From the NCBI GenBank assembly GCA_947455165.1, contig CANGMP010000003.1, positions 1 to 64,000 of the forward strand: a stretch of DNA of 64,000 bases. The letters are read 5' to 3'. The translations under genes were made by a program, and so were the position numbers. Source of the DNA: Acidimicrobiaceae bacterium (GTDB lineage: Bacteria > Actinomycetota > Acidimicrobiia > Acidimicrobiales > RAAP-2). A model generated the notes under the pieces. It made no database searches. It was not told the DNA's origin and saw only the letters and a list, made by a program, of their open reading frames with translations. Positions 26,395-34,225 of this stretch are shown here, piece by piece; position 1 is the first letter of the stretch, and each line of letters begins with the position of its first letter.

Positions 26395-27239
26395 CCAGCC
26401 GCGTCGCGATAGCGACGTGCCAAGACCTTTACGTCGACGAAGACACGCCACTGCTGCTGGAGGCACTGAGTGTCGCGGGGGTGGAGGCCGATCTGCTGGC
26501 TTGGGACGACCCCGAGGCCCACTGGGATCGTTACGACCTCACGGTGGTTCGCTCGACCTGGGACTACTCGGCCCGACGGGACGAGTTCTTGGCCTGGACC
26601 CGGTCGGTGCCGAACCTGGCCAATCCGGCCTCAGTGATGGCATGGAATACCGACAAGCACTACCTCCGCGAGCTGGCGCAGCGCGACGTGCGGATCATTC
26701 CCACCACCTTTGCCGACGTCGGCATTGAGCCCATCTTTCCGACGGGGGACTTCGTCGTGAAGCCGGCCGTCGGGGCAGGCTCCATTGACGCCGAGCGATA
26801 TGGTTCGCACGACCATGCCGCGGCCGCCGAACACGTCCGTCGCCTGCACCGCGAGGACCGGGACGTCATCGTCCAGCCCTACGTCGCCTCCATCGACGAC
26901 GAGGGTGAGCTAGCCCTTGTCTTCATTGATGGAGAGTTCACCCACGCCCTGCGCAAGGGCGCGATGCTCAATACCCACGAGCACGACCGGAGCCAGCTCT
27001 TCCGGGCCGAGCAGATGCGTCTCATCGACGTCAGCGACGAGCTCGTAACGCTGGCGCACGCCGTGATTGCGGCCGCGACTGACGAACCCCTCCTCTACAC
27101 CCGGGTTGACCTATGCCGCCTCGACAGCGGCGAGCATGCCCTCATGGAGCTCGAGATGGTGGAGCCTTCGCTCTTCTTGACGCACTGGCCCAGCGCGGCG
27201 ACCACGCTGGCTCGAGCTATTGCTCGTCGGACGGCGTAG
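26391..27239 (+). CDS. ATP-grasp domain protein, RimK/glutathione-synthase-like
   Basis: Soluble protein of 282 residues with an ATP-grasp layout: an N-terminal Rossmann-like half (VVRSTWDYSARRDEFLAW), then FVVKPAVGAGSIDAERY with the ATP-binding Lys and Gly loop, VQPYVASIDDEGELALVFIDGEFTHALRK in the lid and ELEMVEPSLFL near the end with acidic metal ligands. Such enzymes ligate a carboxylate to an amine using ATP. The substrate is not evident. It is coupled to nuoN by a four-base overlap, and its last 23 bases overlap the convergent MprF-like gene. Confidence 0.82.
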   Translation: MTSRVAIATCQDLYVDEDTPLLLEALSVAGVEADLLAWDDPEAHWDRYDLTVVRSTWDYSARRDEFLAWTRSVPNLANPASVMAWNTDKHYLRELAQRDVRIIPTTFADVGIEPIFPTGDFVVKPAVGAGSIDAERYGSHDHAAAAEHVRRLHREDRDVIVQPYVASIDDEGELALVFIDGEFTHALRKGAMLNTHEHDRSQLFRAEQMRLIDVSDELVTLAHAVIAAATDEPLLYTRVDLCRLDSGEHALMELEMVEPSLFLTHWPSAATTLARAIARRTA

Positions 27240-30216
27240 GGTCGAGCGAGATATTGGCCTTGGCCAAGACGTCGTCGGGAATGACGGTGCTGGGTCGATT
27301 CGCCGGATCGTTGGCCAGCAGTCGACCAATCAAGGGAATCTCAGTCAAGCTTTCGGCGCGCAGCACGGCCGCGACGACTGGCACCAGTGACTCAAAGGCC
27401 GGGTAGACGAGGTAGCGGGGCAGCCAGTCCGGCTGATACTTGGCGTTAAAGGTCCAGAGCGACTCAATTGGCAAAATCCCCGAGAGGCGCTTGAGGGCCC
27501 AGCGCTCCACCTTGGTGAAGGTGCCGTCACCCTTTTCGCCGTCGAGCACGCTGCGAAAGGCTGCGAAGTTGAGACTGAGACCCTGACCCCCACGTCCTCG
27601 GAGATACTCAATCGTTGAACAGAGCGCGTAGTCAATGAGTCCATTGGGGTGCTCACCCGGGTCTCGACGCATGAGGTCCAGCGAGTAGCCGTTGATGGCG
27701 GGGGAGGGGACGAACTGGCAGACCGCCACCGGGACGCCGTCGGGGCTGTTGACGATCGTCAGAATCAGACCCTTGTCCCGAGGGTTAAAGAGTCGGCCCA
27801 GCATCATTGAAAAGCCGCGCTCGCCTTCGCCGCGGCGCAACTTGGCGATGAGGTCCATGATGCCGCGAACGCGAGCCGGGTCGATCGTCGAGGGGTCGAC
27901 GAACTCCACGGTGTAGCCGTTGCGAGCCAGACGGGTGCAGGCCTGACGCAGTCCCTTCATCTTGCCGCCCTCGAGGGAGAAGGTCTGGCAGTTCACGACG
28001 CCCTCGTCACCGATGTAGATGTGATGCAGGCCAGCGCCCTGGTAGATCGGCAACCACTGTTGGCCGGCTCCGATGACCGCGAGGGTCCAACCACGCTCGT
28101 CGGCGAAGCGGCGAAAGGCCGCGAAGACCTCAATGCGGTCACCCTCGGGACCGATGGGGTCCGGCGAGATCAGCGAGACACCGCCGTAGACGGCGTAGGC
28201 CACGACCGAGTCGCGGTAGAAGAAGAACTGCTTGTCATCACGCAGCGCGAAGAAGTCGAGCGTGCCTCGACCGTGGCGACGGACGATGTCACGGGCTCGC
28301 AGTTCGGCCAAACGACGATCAGCCGAACTGCCGTGCGACGAAAGTCGGCGGTCCACCACCGGTCGGGTCAAGAGGTAGAGACCACCGATGAGCACGATGA
28401 TGCCGAGCGAAAAGAGAGTGGGGGAGAGAAAGTCGCCGGCCCGGTCGGGGAGGGCCAGTCGCTCAACGCCAATCAGTCGCTCGACGCACGCTTGGATGAC
28501 GCTGATCCAGCGATGACCAAAGGGGATCTGCGAGGTGACGATGACGACGATCGAGGCGACCGCGACAGCACTAACCAGGATGCCAGCCAGTTTCGGCAGG
28601 GCCGAAGAGAATGAGCCCCGATCGGTGGCCGCTCGAAAGCTCGGCCGTTCGGTGACGAGGAGCGCCAGCACCGCGATGTTGAGGACCGTGCCAAAGAGGT
28701 TGCCGCCGTGCAGGGTGTGTGTGATGGTCGTGGCGGCAAAGAGCAGCGTGGCCACTACCCAGGAACGGCGCTGGCCTCGTCGCAATCCTCGAGCCATCAT
28801 GATCATGCCGGCGCCGGCTAGAGCGGTGGCCGCCGCGGCCGACTGAGCCACGCCGAGCGGGAGGATGTGGAGCAGCGTGCCGAGCCGGCCTCGAGCCGGT
28901 GGCACGATGGCGGTGGCCACGTTGGCCAAACCAGACGCCAAGACGACACCACTAACCATGCGGCGGATGCGCTGTTCGCGACGGAAAATGAGCTGGCGAA
29001 GCGGCGTCTGGGGCCAGGCCTCGCCTTCGGGCCACGCGCTGAGCAGGGTGGGGGTCTGCGGCGGTGCCGGCAGCAGGGCTCGACCCGCAACCCAGCGTTC
29101 TAGGCGTGTGGCCGTCGCTTCACGGACACCGCTGGCAACGAGGCGAACGCGAACATCACTACCGGCTTCGACGACGACGTAGGTGAATCGAGACACTGGT
29201 TGAAAGACTGGCGGCAGTGCGAAGCGACCACGTCGCTCAACGAGCACTCGCCCCGATGGGCCGGGTGCCGCACAGACGCCATTTTCGAGAAAGGCGACGG
29301 TTGGTCGCGTACACCCACCGACGATGAGGCCGAGCCGGCCCTGGCTGATCGCGGTGCGGGCGTAACTCACGGCGTCGGTCTCGTTCACCATCACCATGCT
29401 GAGTGGTTCGCGAGCTTCACTATCAATGGCTGAACGCCGAAAGAAACGACGACGAGCCAACGTGCTCGCCACAAAGACCAAGACGGCCTCAAAGAGTGCG
29501 ACGGCAAAAAAACTGGCTGAAGCCCAGGCCCACGACGTGAAGTGAGGAGTCTTTCCGAAGAAGCTCGATCCTCGTGGGCTCACCAAGTCGCTGATGCCCA
29601 GCGCCACTGAGGTGGAGATAAGCAGACCAAAGACGGCGATGGGCAGCCAGACCCAGGGGCCGAACCGACGGTAGAGGAGTCTGGATTGGGTAAAGCGGGT
29701 AATGCTCTCGGCGTCGTCGAGACGGCGGGCGTCGGCCCGTTCCCGTTCCGCGACCGGTTCGACATCACGCTCGCTACGACCGGCCTCGACATCCAGAAAG
29801 CGCACACCGCGCCAGGTCTCCAAGCGCAGCTGGAGCGACGAGGCCGTTGAAAAGCCCCACTCACTCAGGTAGGCCTGGGCGTCCGCGGCGTCGGTGAGTG
29901 CGGCGTCGGCCACGCCGGGCAGGAAGGTGACGGTAGCGCCCTGGCGTGTGGCGACCTGCGTAAGCGCATCATGCAGGGGGGCGAGTCGCTGAAACGTGGC
30001 CGCAATGAACCGACGGGGATCGCTGGTGGGGGCAAAATCAAAGGTGCCTCCGGCAAAGACGATGTGGGCCACTTCGTCAATTTCGTTGAGTCGGGCCACC
30101 AACGAGCGCAACGCCGGCGCCTGAAGGTCGCTGTCGGGCGAAAGGCCGAGGTCGCTAAAGACGTAAACCCGCTGGCCTCGAGGAATCGACAACAGTGTCG
30201 GGGGCACGGTACTCAC
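27217..30216 (-). CDS. MprF-like membrane protein with degenerate phosphoesterase N-terminus
   Basis: The protein has 999 residues. Residues about 15-310 follow a calcineurin-type phosphoesterase pattern, but the metal motifs are altered: SDLGLS (21-26), AGGTFD (55-60), LPGVAD (99-104) and GGCTRP (300-305) replace D-x-H, GDxxD, GNHD and GHxH. Two helices (about 187-210 and 229-252) interrupt this part, and further hydrophobic helices lie between about 410 and 620. The C-terminal ~320 residues are a DUF2156 domain as in the MprF/LysX lipid aminoacyltransferases (IGAGQQWLPIYQGAG, AINGYSLDLMRRDPG, LSLNFAAFRSVL). Lipid modification is plausible for the C-terminus; the N-terminus is probably not catalytic. 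Confidence 0.8.
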   Translation of the reverse strand: MSTVPPTLLSIPRGQRVYVFSDLGLSPDSDLQAPALRSLVARLNEIDEVAHIVFAGGTFDFAPTSDPRRFIAATFQRLAPLHDALTQVATRQGATVTFLPGVADAALTDAADAQAYLSEWGFSTASSLQLRLETWRGVRFLDVEAGRSERDVEPVAERERADARRLDDAESITRFTQSRLLYRRFGPWVWLPIAVFGLLISTSVALGISDLVSPRGSSFFGKTPHFTSWAWASASFFAVALFEAVLVFVASTLARRRFFRRSAIDSEAREPLSMVMVNETDAVSYARTAISQGRLGLIVGGCTRPTVAFLENGVCAAPGPSGRVLVERRGRFALPPVFQPVSRFTYVVVEAGSDVRVRLVASGVREATATRLERWVAGRALLPAPPQTPTLLSAWPEGEAWPQTPLRQLIFRREQRIRRMVSGVVLASGLANVATAIVPPARGRLGTLLHILPLGVAQSAAAATALAGAGMIMMARGLRRGQRRSWVVATLLFAATTITHTLHGGNLFGTVLNIAVLALLVTERPSFRAATDRGSFSSALPKLAGILVSAVAVASIVVIVTSQIPFGHRWISVIQACVERLIGVERLALPDRAGDFLSPTLFSLGIIVLIGGLYLLTRPVVDRRLSSHGSSADRRLAELRARDIVRRHGRGTLDFFALRDDKQFFFYRDSVVAYAVYGGVSLISPDPIGPEGDRIEVFAAFRRFADERGWTLAVIGAGQQWLPIYQGAGLHHIYIGDEGVVNCQTFSLEGGKMKGLRQACTRLARNGYTVEFVDPSTIDPARVRGIMDLIAKLRRGEGERGFSMMLGRLFNPRDKGLILTIVNSPDGVPVAVCQFVPSPAINGYSLDLMRRDPGEHPNGLIDYALCSTIEYLRGRGGQGLSLNFAAFRSVLDGEKGDGTFTKVERWALKRLSGILPIESLWTFNAKYQPDWLPRYLVYPAFESLVPVVAAVLRAESLTEIPLIGRLLANDPANRPSTVIPDDVLAKANISLDPTPSDEQ

Positions 30217-30269
30217 GGCTCCTAGTCTCGCAGAGAGGCCGAGCGAGTGAGAAGTGAGAGAATTTCCCC

Positions 30270-30761
30270 ATGACGATGCGTGAAGGCAGCCCCGAAAACT
30301 GGCATTGGCGGGCCGCGGAAATCTCCCCGGGACCGGCGGTCATCTTTGACATTGACGGGGTGCTGGCCGACGCGGCCGGACGCCAGCACTACCTCGACTT
30401 TGGTGACTGGCGCAGTTTCTTTGACGCCTGCGGCGACGACCCGGTCATCGAAGAGATTGAACGACTCCTCGAGCTCCTTGATCAGAGCCTCACCATCATC
30501 TTGTTGACGGGCCGACCTCGCCGAGTGGCACCTCATACGCTCGCGTGGTTGGAGCGGTACGGACTGCGGTGGGACGTGCTCATTATGCGTGAGTACGGGG
30601 ACTACTCGGGCGTTGATTACTTCAAGCGCAGTGTCGTTCATGAGCTCCGCGAGACGGGCTTTGAACTGCGCCTAGCGCTCGATGACGATCCGAAGAATCA
30701 CGCGATGTACGTTCGCGAAGGCGTGCCCTGCATCTACATCCACTCCGGGTACTACCTGTAG
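30270..30761 (+). CDS. HAD-family phosphatase, polynucleotide kinase 3'-phosphatase-like
   Basis: A 163-residue HAD protein. FDIDGVLAD (residues 26-34) carries the nucleophile and acid/base aspartates, LLTGRPRR is motif II, a Lys in SGVDYFKRS could be motif III and LALDDDPKN is the acidic motif IV. Compact HAD proteins of this pattern resemble the phosphatase domain of polynucleotide kinases. The substrate is unknown. It is divergent from the MprF-like gene and overlaps the end of hemY by ten bases. A GAGAAT box lies six bases before the ATG. Confidence 0.75.
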   Translation: MTMREGSPENWHWRAAEISPGPAVIFDIDGVLADAAGRQHYLDFGDWRSFFDACGDDPVIEEIERLLELLDQSLTIILLTGRPRRVAPHTLAWLERYGLRWDVLIMREYGDYSGVDYFKRSVVHELRETGFELRLALDDDPKNHAMYVREGVPCIYIHSGYYL

Positions 30762-32176
30762 CCCAGAAGCGTGAGGGCCTCGCGGCCGGCCTGTCGGCCC
30801 GACCCGACACTGGCCGGAACCCCGACGCCGTCATAGGCCAAGCCGGCCAAGAGGACTCGGTGCGCTCGGGCGGCCGAGCGGGCCGCGTCAATCATCTCGC
30901 GGTGACCGACGTAGTACTGCGGCAACGCCTCGGGCCAGCGCTGCACGATACTTTCGCGCACCGGCCAGGCCCCGAAGAGCTGCACCATTTCGGCCGTGAC
31001 TCGACTCGTCACGTCAGAGTCGCTCATGGCCTGGGCCCGGCGGTCGTCGATGCGACCGGTGTGGACGCGAACGAGGACGTCGTCATCGTGGGCGAGGTGG
31101 GGCCACTTGCGATCGAGCAAGGTGACGGCCGTCGTGATCATCGAGTCGTCGCCGGCACGAAACGGTGTCTGGAGCGGAACGAGGACGCCGGTTCCCGTGT
31201 CGGGCAACGTCACGGTCGATCGACGTACGGCGAAGGTGACCATGGTGCTGCTGGCGCTCTCCATGAACTCCAACTCACGAAGTTCCGGTGAGAGTTGACC
31301 TAAGAGGCTTCCGGCGACCTGGGGTGGAGCGGCCACGATAACGACATCGGCCGGGGTGAGCGACGTGGCGGTCTCGACGGCCCAGACCCGTGGTTCGCGG
31401 GGTGTTGCGCGCAGCGAGGTGACGGGCTCACCGAGGTGAAAGACCACGCCGCGCTCGAGGAGACGCTCACGGAGTTGAGTCGGTAGGGAGCCGACACCGT
31501 GGCGCAGTGAGTAAAAGAGTGGCGCCGGAGTACTGGGCGGCGTACTGGGTTGGGGTGGTCGAATGGCCCGCATGAGCGAACCACCGCGCTCGGCCGCCCG
31601 GAGGAGTGCCGGGAAGACTTCGGCCGCACTAAGGGTGTCCACGCGGCCGGCCTGAATGCCCCCAATCATTGGCTCGATGAGTTCATCCACCAGGGCGTTC
31701 CCGAACTTGACTCGCAGAATGTCCCCAATGGACATGTCGCCACTGACGCGAAGTCGCTTGGGAAGGGTGAGATCGCGGAGAGCGCCGAGCTTGGCACGAC
31801 GAGAGAGGTGGGGGACGCTGCGCACTTGGGCCCAGCGAGTCGGCACGCCCAAGACCAGTCCCGTCGGAATCTTGTCGAGTGAACCGTCGAGATAGATCCA
31901 GGCGCCACTCGCGCCGATTGGCACGAGTTGATCGCCGAGCCCAAGCTCGTTGACAAAGGCCACGACTTCGCTACGGGTCGCGAGAAAGCCATCGGCTCCA
32001 AGGTCTATGGTTCGGCCGGCGAACTCCGTGGTGCGCAGTGCGCCGCCGTGGGTCGGGTCGGTGTCAAGGACTTGGACGTAGACATCGTTGGGTCCATCAA
32101 TGCCACCGGAGGCCTCCCAGGCTGCGGCCAGCCCGGCAATGCCACCTCCGACAATGACGACGGACCGACGACTCAC
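30752..32176 (-). CDS. hemY: Coproporphyrinogen III / protoporphyrinogen oxidase
   Basis: FAD enzyme of 474 residues that oxidises the porphyrinogen ring. It has the N-terminal VVIVGGGIAGLAAAWEA motif, an FAD-contacting GGALRTTEFAGRTIDLGADGFL segment, LRHGVGSLPTQL and the C-terminal GLAYDGVGVPASVGSGRQAG. Actinobacteria use this enzyme (CgoX) on coproporphyrinogen III before ferrochelatase; its position beside hemH and hemE fits. No hemQ or hemN is in the window. It overlaps hemH by four bases. Confidence 0.92.
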   Translation of the reverse strand: MSRRSVVIVGGGIAGLAAAWEASGGIDGPNDVYVQVLDTDPTHGGALRTTEFAGRTIDLGADGFLATRSEVVAFVNELGLGDQLVPIGASGAWIYLDGSLDKIPTGLVLGVPTRWAQVRSVPHLSRRAKLGALRDLTLPKRLRVSGDMSIGDILRVKFGNALVDELIEPMIGGIQAGRVDTLSAAEVFPALLRAAERGGSLMRAIRPPQPSTPPSTPAPLFYSLRHGVGSLPTQLRERLLERGVVFHLGEPVTSLRATPREPRVWAVETATSLTPADVVIVAAPPQVAGSLLGQLSPELRELEFMESASSTMVTFAVRRSTVTLPDTGTGVLVPLQTPFRAGDDSMITTAVTLLDRKWPHLAHDDDVLVRVHTGRIDDRRAQAMSDSDVTSRVTAEMVQLFGAWPVRESIVQRWPEALPQYYVGHREMIDAARSAARAHRVLLAGLAYDGVGVPASVGSGRQAGREALTLLGYR

Positions 32177-33078
32177 TGGTTCGCGAGCACCACGTCGGCC
32201 AAGAGGGAGATGAAGTCCTCAGCCGCGTTCAGTGACGCCGTACGCACGAGGTTGAGGCCAACTTCGTGGGCCACACCTTGAGCTTCGATGTCGATGTCAA
32301 ACAAGACTTCGAGGTGGTCTGAGACAAAGCCAATGGGGCACGAAACAATGTCGGTGAAGCCAGTGGCGGCTTTAGTGCGCAAGACGTCAAGGATGTCCGG
32401 TCCGAGCCACGGGTCCGGGGTCCGACCGGCCGACTGCCAGGCCAGGTCAAAGCTCGGCACGGCGGCCGCTTCGGCCACCGCAACGGCCGAAGCCCGCAGT
32501 TGCTCGGGGTAGGTATCGCCGACCAGCAAAATCTTCTCCGGTAGCGAGTGGGCGCTGAAGAGGACCTCGGTCGTGGCGTGGCGCTCGGTGGGAATCGTGG
32601 CCAGCGCCGCGTTGACGCGCTGGGCGGTGATGTCGACAAAACCGGGGAAGTCCCACCACGCACCAATGGCCGTGAACGCAATATCGCCGAGTGACGCGCG
32701 GGCTCGGTCCATGTACTGATCGGTGGACATTGTTGAGGCGTGAGGTGCCAGCACGATGCCGATCACTTTCGTAAAACCATCAGCGACAAACGTGGCCGCG
32801 GTCTCTTCGATCATCGGTGCCTCGTACTTCGAACCGAAGCGAACATCAAAGAGTCCTGGGGCGCGGGACTCGAGCGTGGCACGAATGCCCTCGACCTGAG
32901 CATCGGTGCGCTCGCGAAGTGGGCTGATGCCACCAATGGCGTCGTAACGGCGGGTCAGGTCGGCCAGCTGCTCGGCGGTCGGCGGCCGACCGTGACGGAT
33001 CCGGGTGTAGTAGGGCTCAATGGCTTCCGTCGAGGACGGGGTGCCGTAGGCCATTACGAGTACGCCAATCTTGCTCAT
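32173..33078 (-). CDS. hemH: Ferrochelatase (probably coproporphyrin III type)
   Basis: Inserts iron into the porphyrin. The 301-residue protein has VLVMAYGTPSS at the start, YYTRIRHGRPP, the catalytic His in LFSAHSLPE, and WQSAGRTPDPWLGPDI with CPIGFVSDHLEVLFDID near the C-terminus. The short length and the actinobacterial context favour the CpfC type. It lies between hemE and hemY with four-base overlaps on both sides. Confidence 0.94.
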   Translation of the reverse strand: MSKIGVLVMAYGTPSSTEAIEPYYTRIRHGRPPTAEQLADLTRRYDAIGGISPLRERTDAQVEGIRATLESRAPGLFDVRFGSKYEAPMIEETAATFVADGFTKVIGIVLAPHASTMSTDQYMDRARASLGDIAFTAIGAWWDFPGFVDITAQRVNAALATIPTERHATTEVLFSAHSLPEKILLVGDTYPEQLRASAVAVAEAAAVPSFDLAWQSAGRTPDPWLGPDILDVLRTKAATGFTDIVSCPIGFVSDHLEVLFDIDIEAQGVAHEVGLNLVRTASLNAAEDFISLLADVVLANQ

Positions 33079-34112
33079 CGCACGCCGGCCTTTCCTTCTT
33101 CGTGAACAACGCGAACGACGGCCTCGAGAACGGCCGGGTCGGTCTCGGGCAACACGCCGTGACCGAGGTTGAAGATGTGACCGGCGCCACTGCCGGCGCG
33201 AGCCAGTACTTCGCGAGCGGCTTCGACGGCGAGTGCTTCGCCATTGAGGCAGCGGGCCGGGTCAAGGTTGCCCTGGACCGGGCGACCACCAACTCGACGC
33301 CGCCCCTCGTTGAGGTCGACGTGCCAGTCGATACCCATCACGTCGGTGTTGGCCGTAGCCATGAGGTCAAGGAGCTCGCCGGTGCCCACGCCAAACAAGA
33401 TGGTCGGCACGTTGAGATCGGCAACGCCTTCGAGTACGCGCTTCGTTGCCGGGAGGGCGTAGCGAACGTATTCGTCCCGGGTCAACGCACCGGCCCAGGA
33501 GTCAAAGAGCTGCAGGGCACGTGCGCCGTGTTCGACCTGGGCCCGAAGGAACGAGATTGTGATGGGCACAAGGTGATCCATCAGCGCATCAAAGAGCGCC
33601 GGGTCCGAGTGCATCATTCCCTTGATGACCCCGAAGGTGCGAGTGGGGGCACCCTCGACCAAGTAACTGGCCACGGTGAAGGGGGCACCGGCAAATCCAA
33701 TGAGGGGAGTGTTGAGCGGCGCGAGTTGCTCGACGACGAGGTCCACGGTTTTGGTGACGTGCGCAATGTCATCGGCCTCAAGCGGACGGAGGCGAGCCAG
33801 GTCGGCGCTGGAGGCGAAGGGCTGCGCCACAACGGGACCGCGACCGGGAACGACGTCGACGCCAAAGCCAATGGCCTCGACGGGAACGACGATGTCGGAG
33901 AACAAAATGGCCGCGTCGACGCCGTAACGACGGACGGGCTGCATGGTGACCTCGCAGGCGAGGGCCGGGTCGGCAATGGCGTCGAGAATCGACCCGCTAC
34001 CGCGCAGGGCGCGGTATTCGGGCAACGAGCGGCCGGCCTGGCGCATGAACCACACCGGAACGTGGTCTACCGACTCACCTCGGGCGGCCCGCAGGAAATT
34101 TGGCTCGGTCAT
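33075..34112 (-). CDS. hemE: Uroporphyrinogen decarboxylase
   Basis: Decarboxylates uroporphyrinogen III to coproporphyrinogen III. The 345-residue protein begins with the substrate-binding VPVWFMRQAGRSLPEYR; FSDIVVPVEAIG and GFAGAPFTVASYLVEG follow, and NLGHGVLPETDP lies at the end. First gene of the minus-strand operon hemE-hemH-hemY, with a strong GAGGAGG ribosome-binding site just before the ATG. Confidence 0.96.
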   Translation of the reverse strand: MTEPNFLRAARGESVDHVPVWFMRQAGRSLPEYRALRGSGSILDAIADPALACEVTMQPVRRYGVDAAILFSDIVVPVEAIGFGVDVVPGRGPVVAQPFASSADLARLRPLEADDIAHVTKTVDLVVEQLAPLNTPLIGFAGAPFTVASYLVEGAPTRTFGVIKGMMHSDPALFDALMDHLVPITISFLRAQVEHGARALQLFDSWAGALTRDEYVRYALPATKRVLEGVADLNVPTILFGVGTGELLDLMATANTDVMGIDWHVDLNEGRRRVGGRPVQGNLDPARCLNGEALAVEAAREVLARAGSGAGHIFNLGHGVLPETDPAVLEAVVRVVHEEGKAGVR

Positions 34113-34180
34113 TTATCCTCCTCGAACTGCCTCGTTATCGTACGGCGAAGTACCCCTGAGCCGCCCCGCCCCAACCCCTT

Positions 34181-34186
34181 TAGACT
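34181..34186 (+). promoter_or_regulatory. Candidate -10 element of the helD gene
   Basis: TAGACT lies 39 bases before the HelD ATG in the divergent gap with hemE. A GGAAG/AGGCAG-like ribosome-binding site precedes the ATG. Confidence 0.3.
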
Positions 34187-34225
34187 GGCTCATCTCGTAT
34201 TTGGGATAGACGGAAGCAGGCAGCC

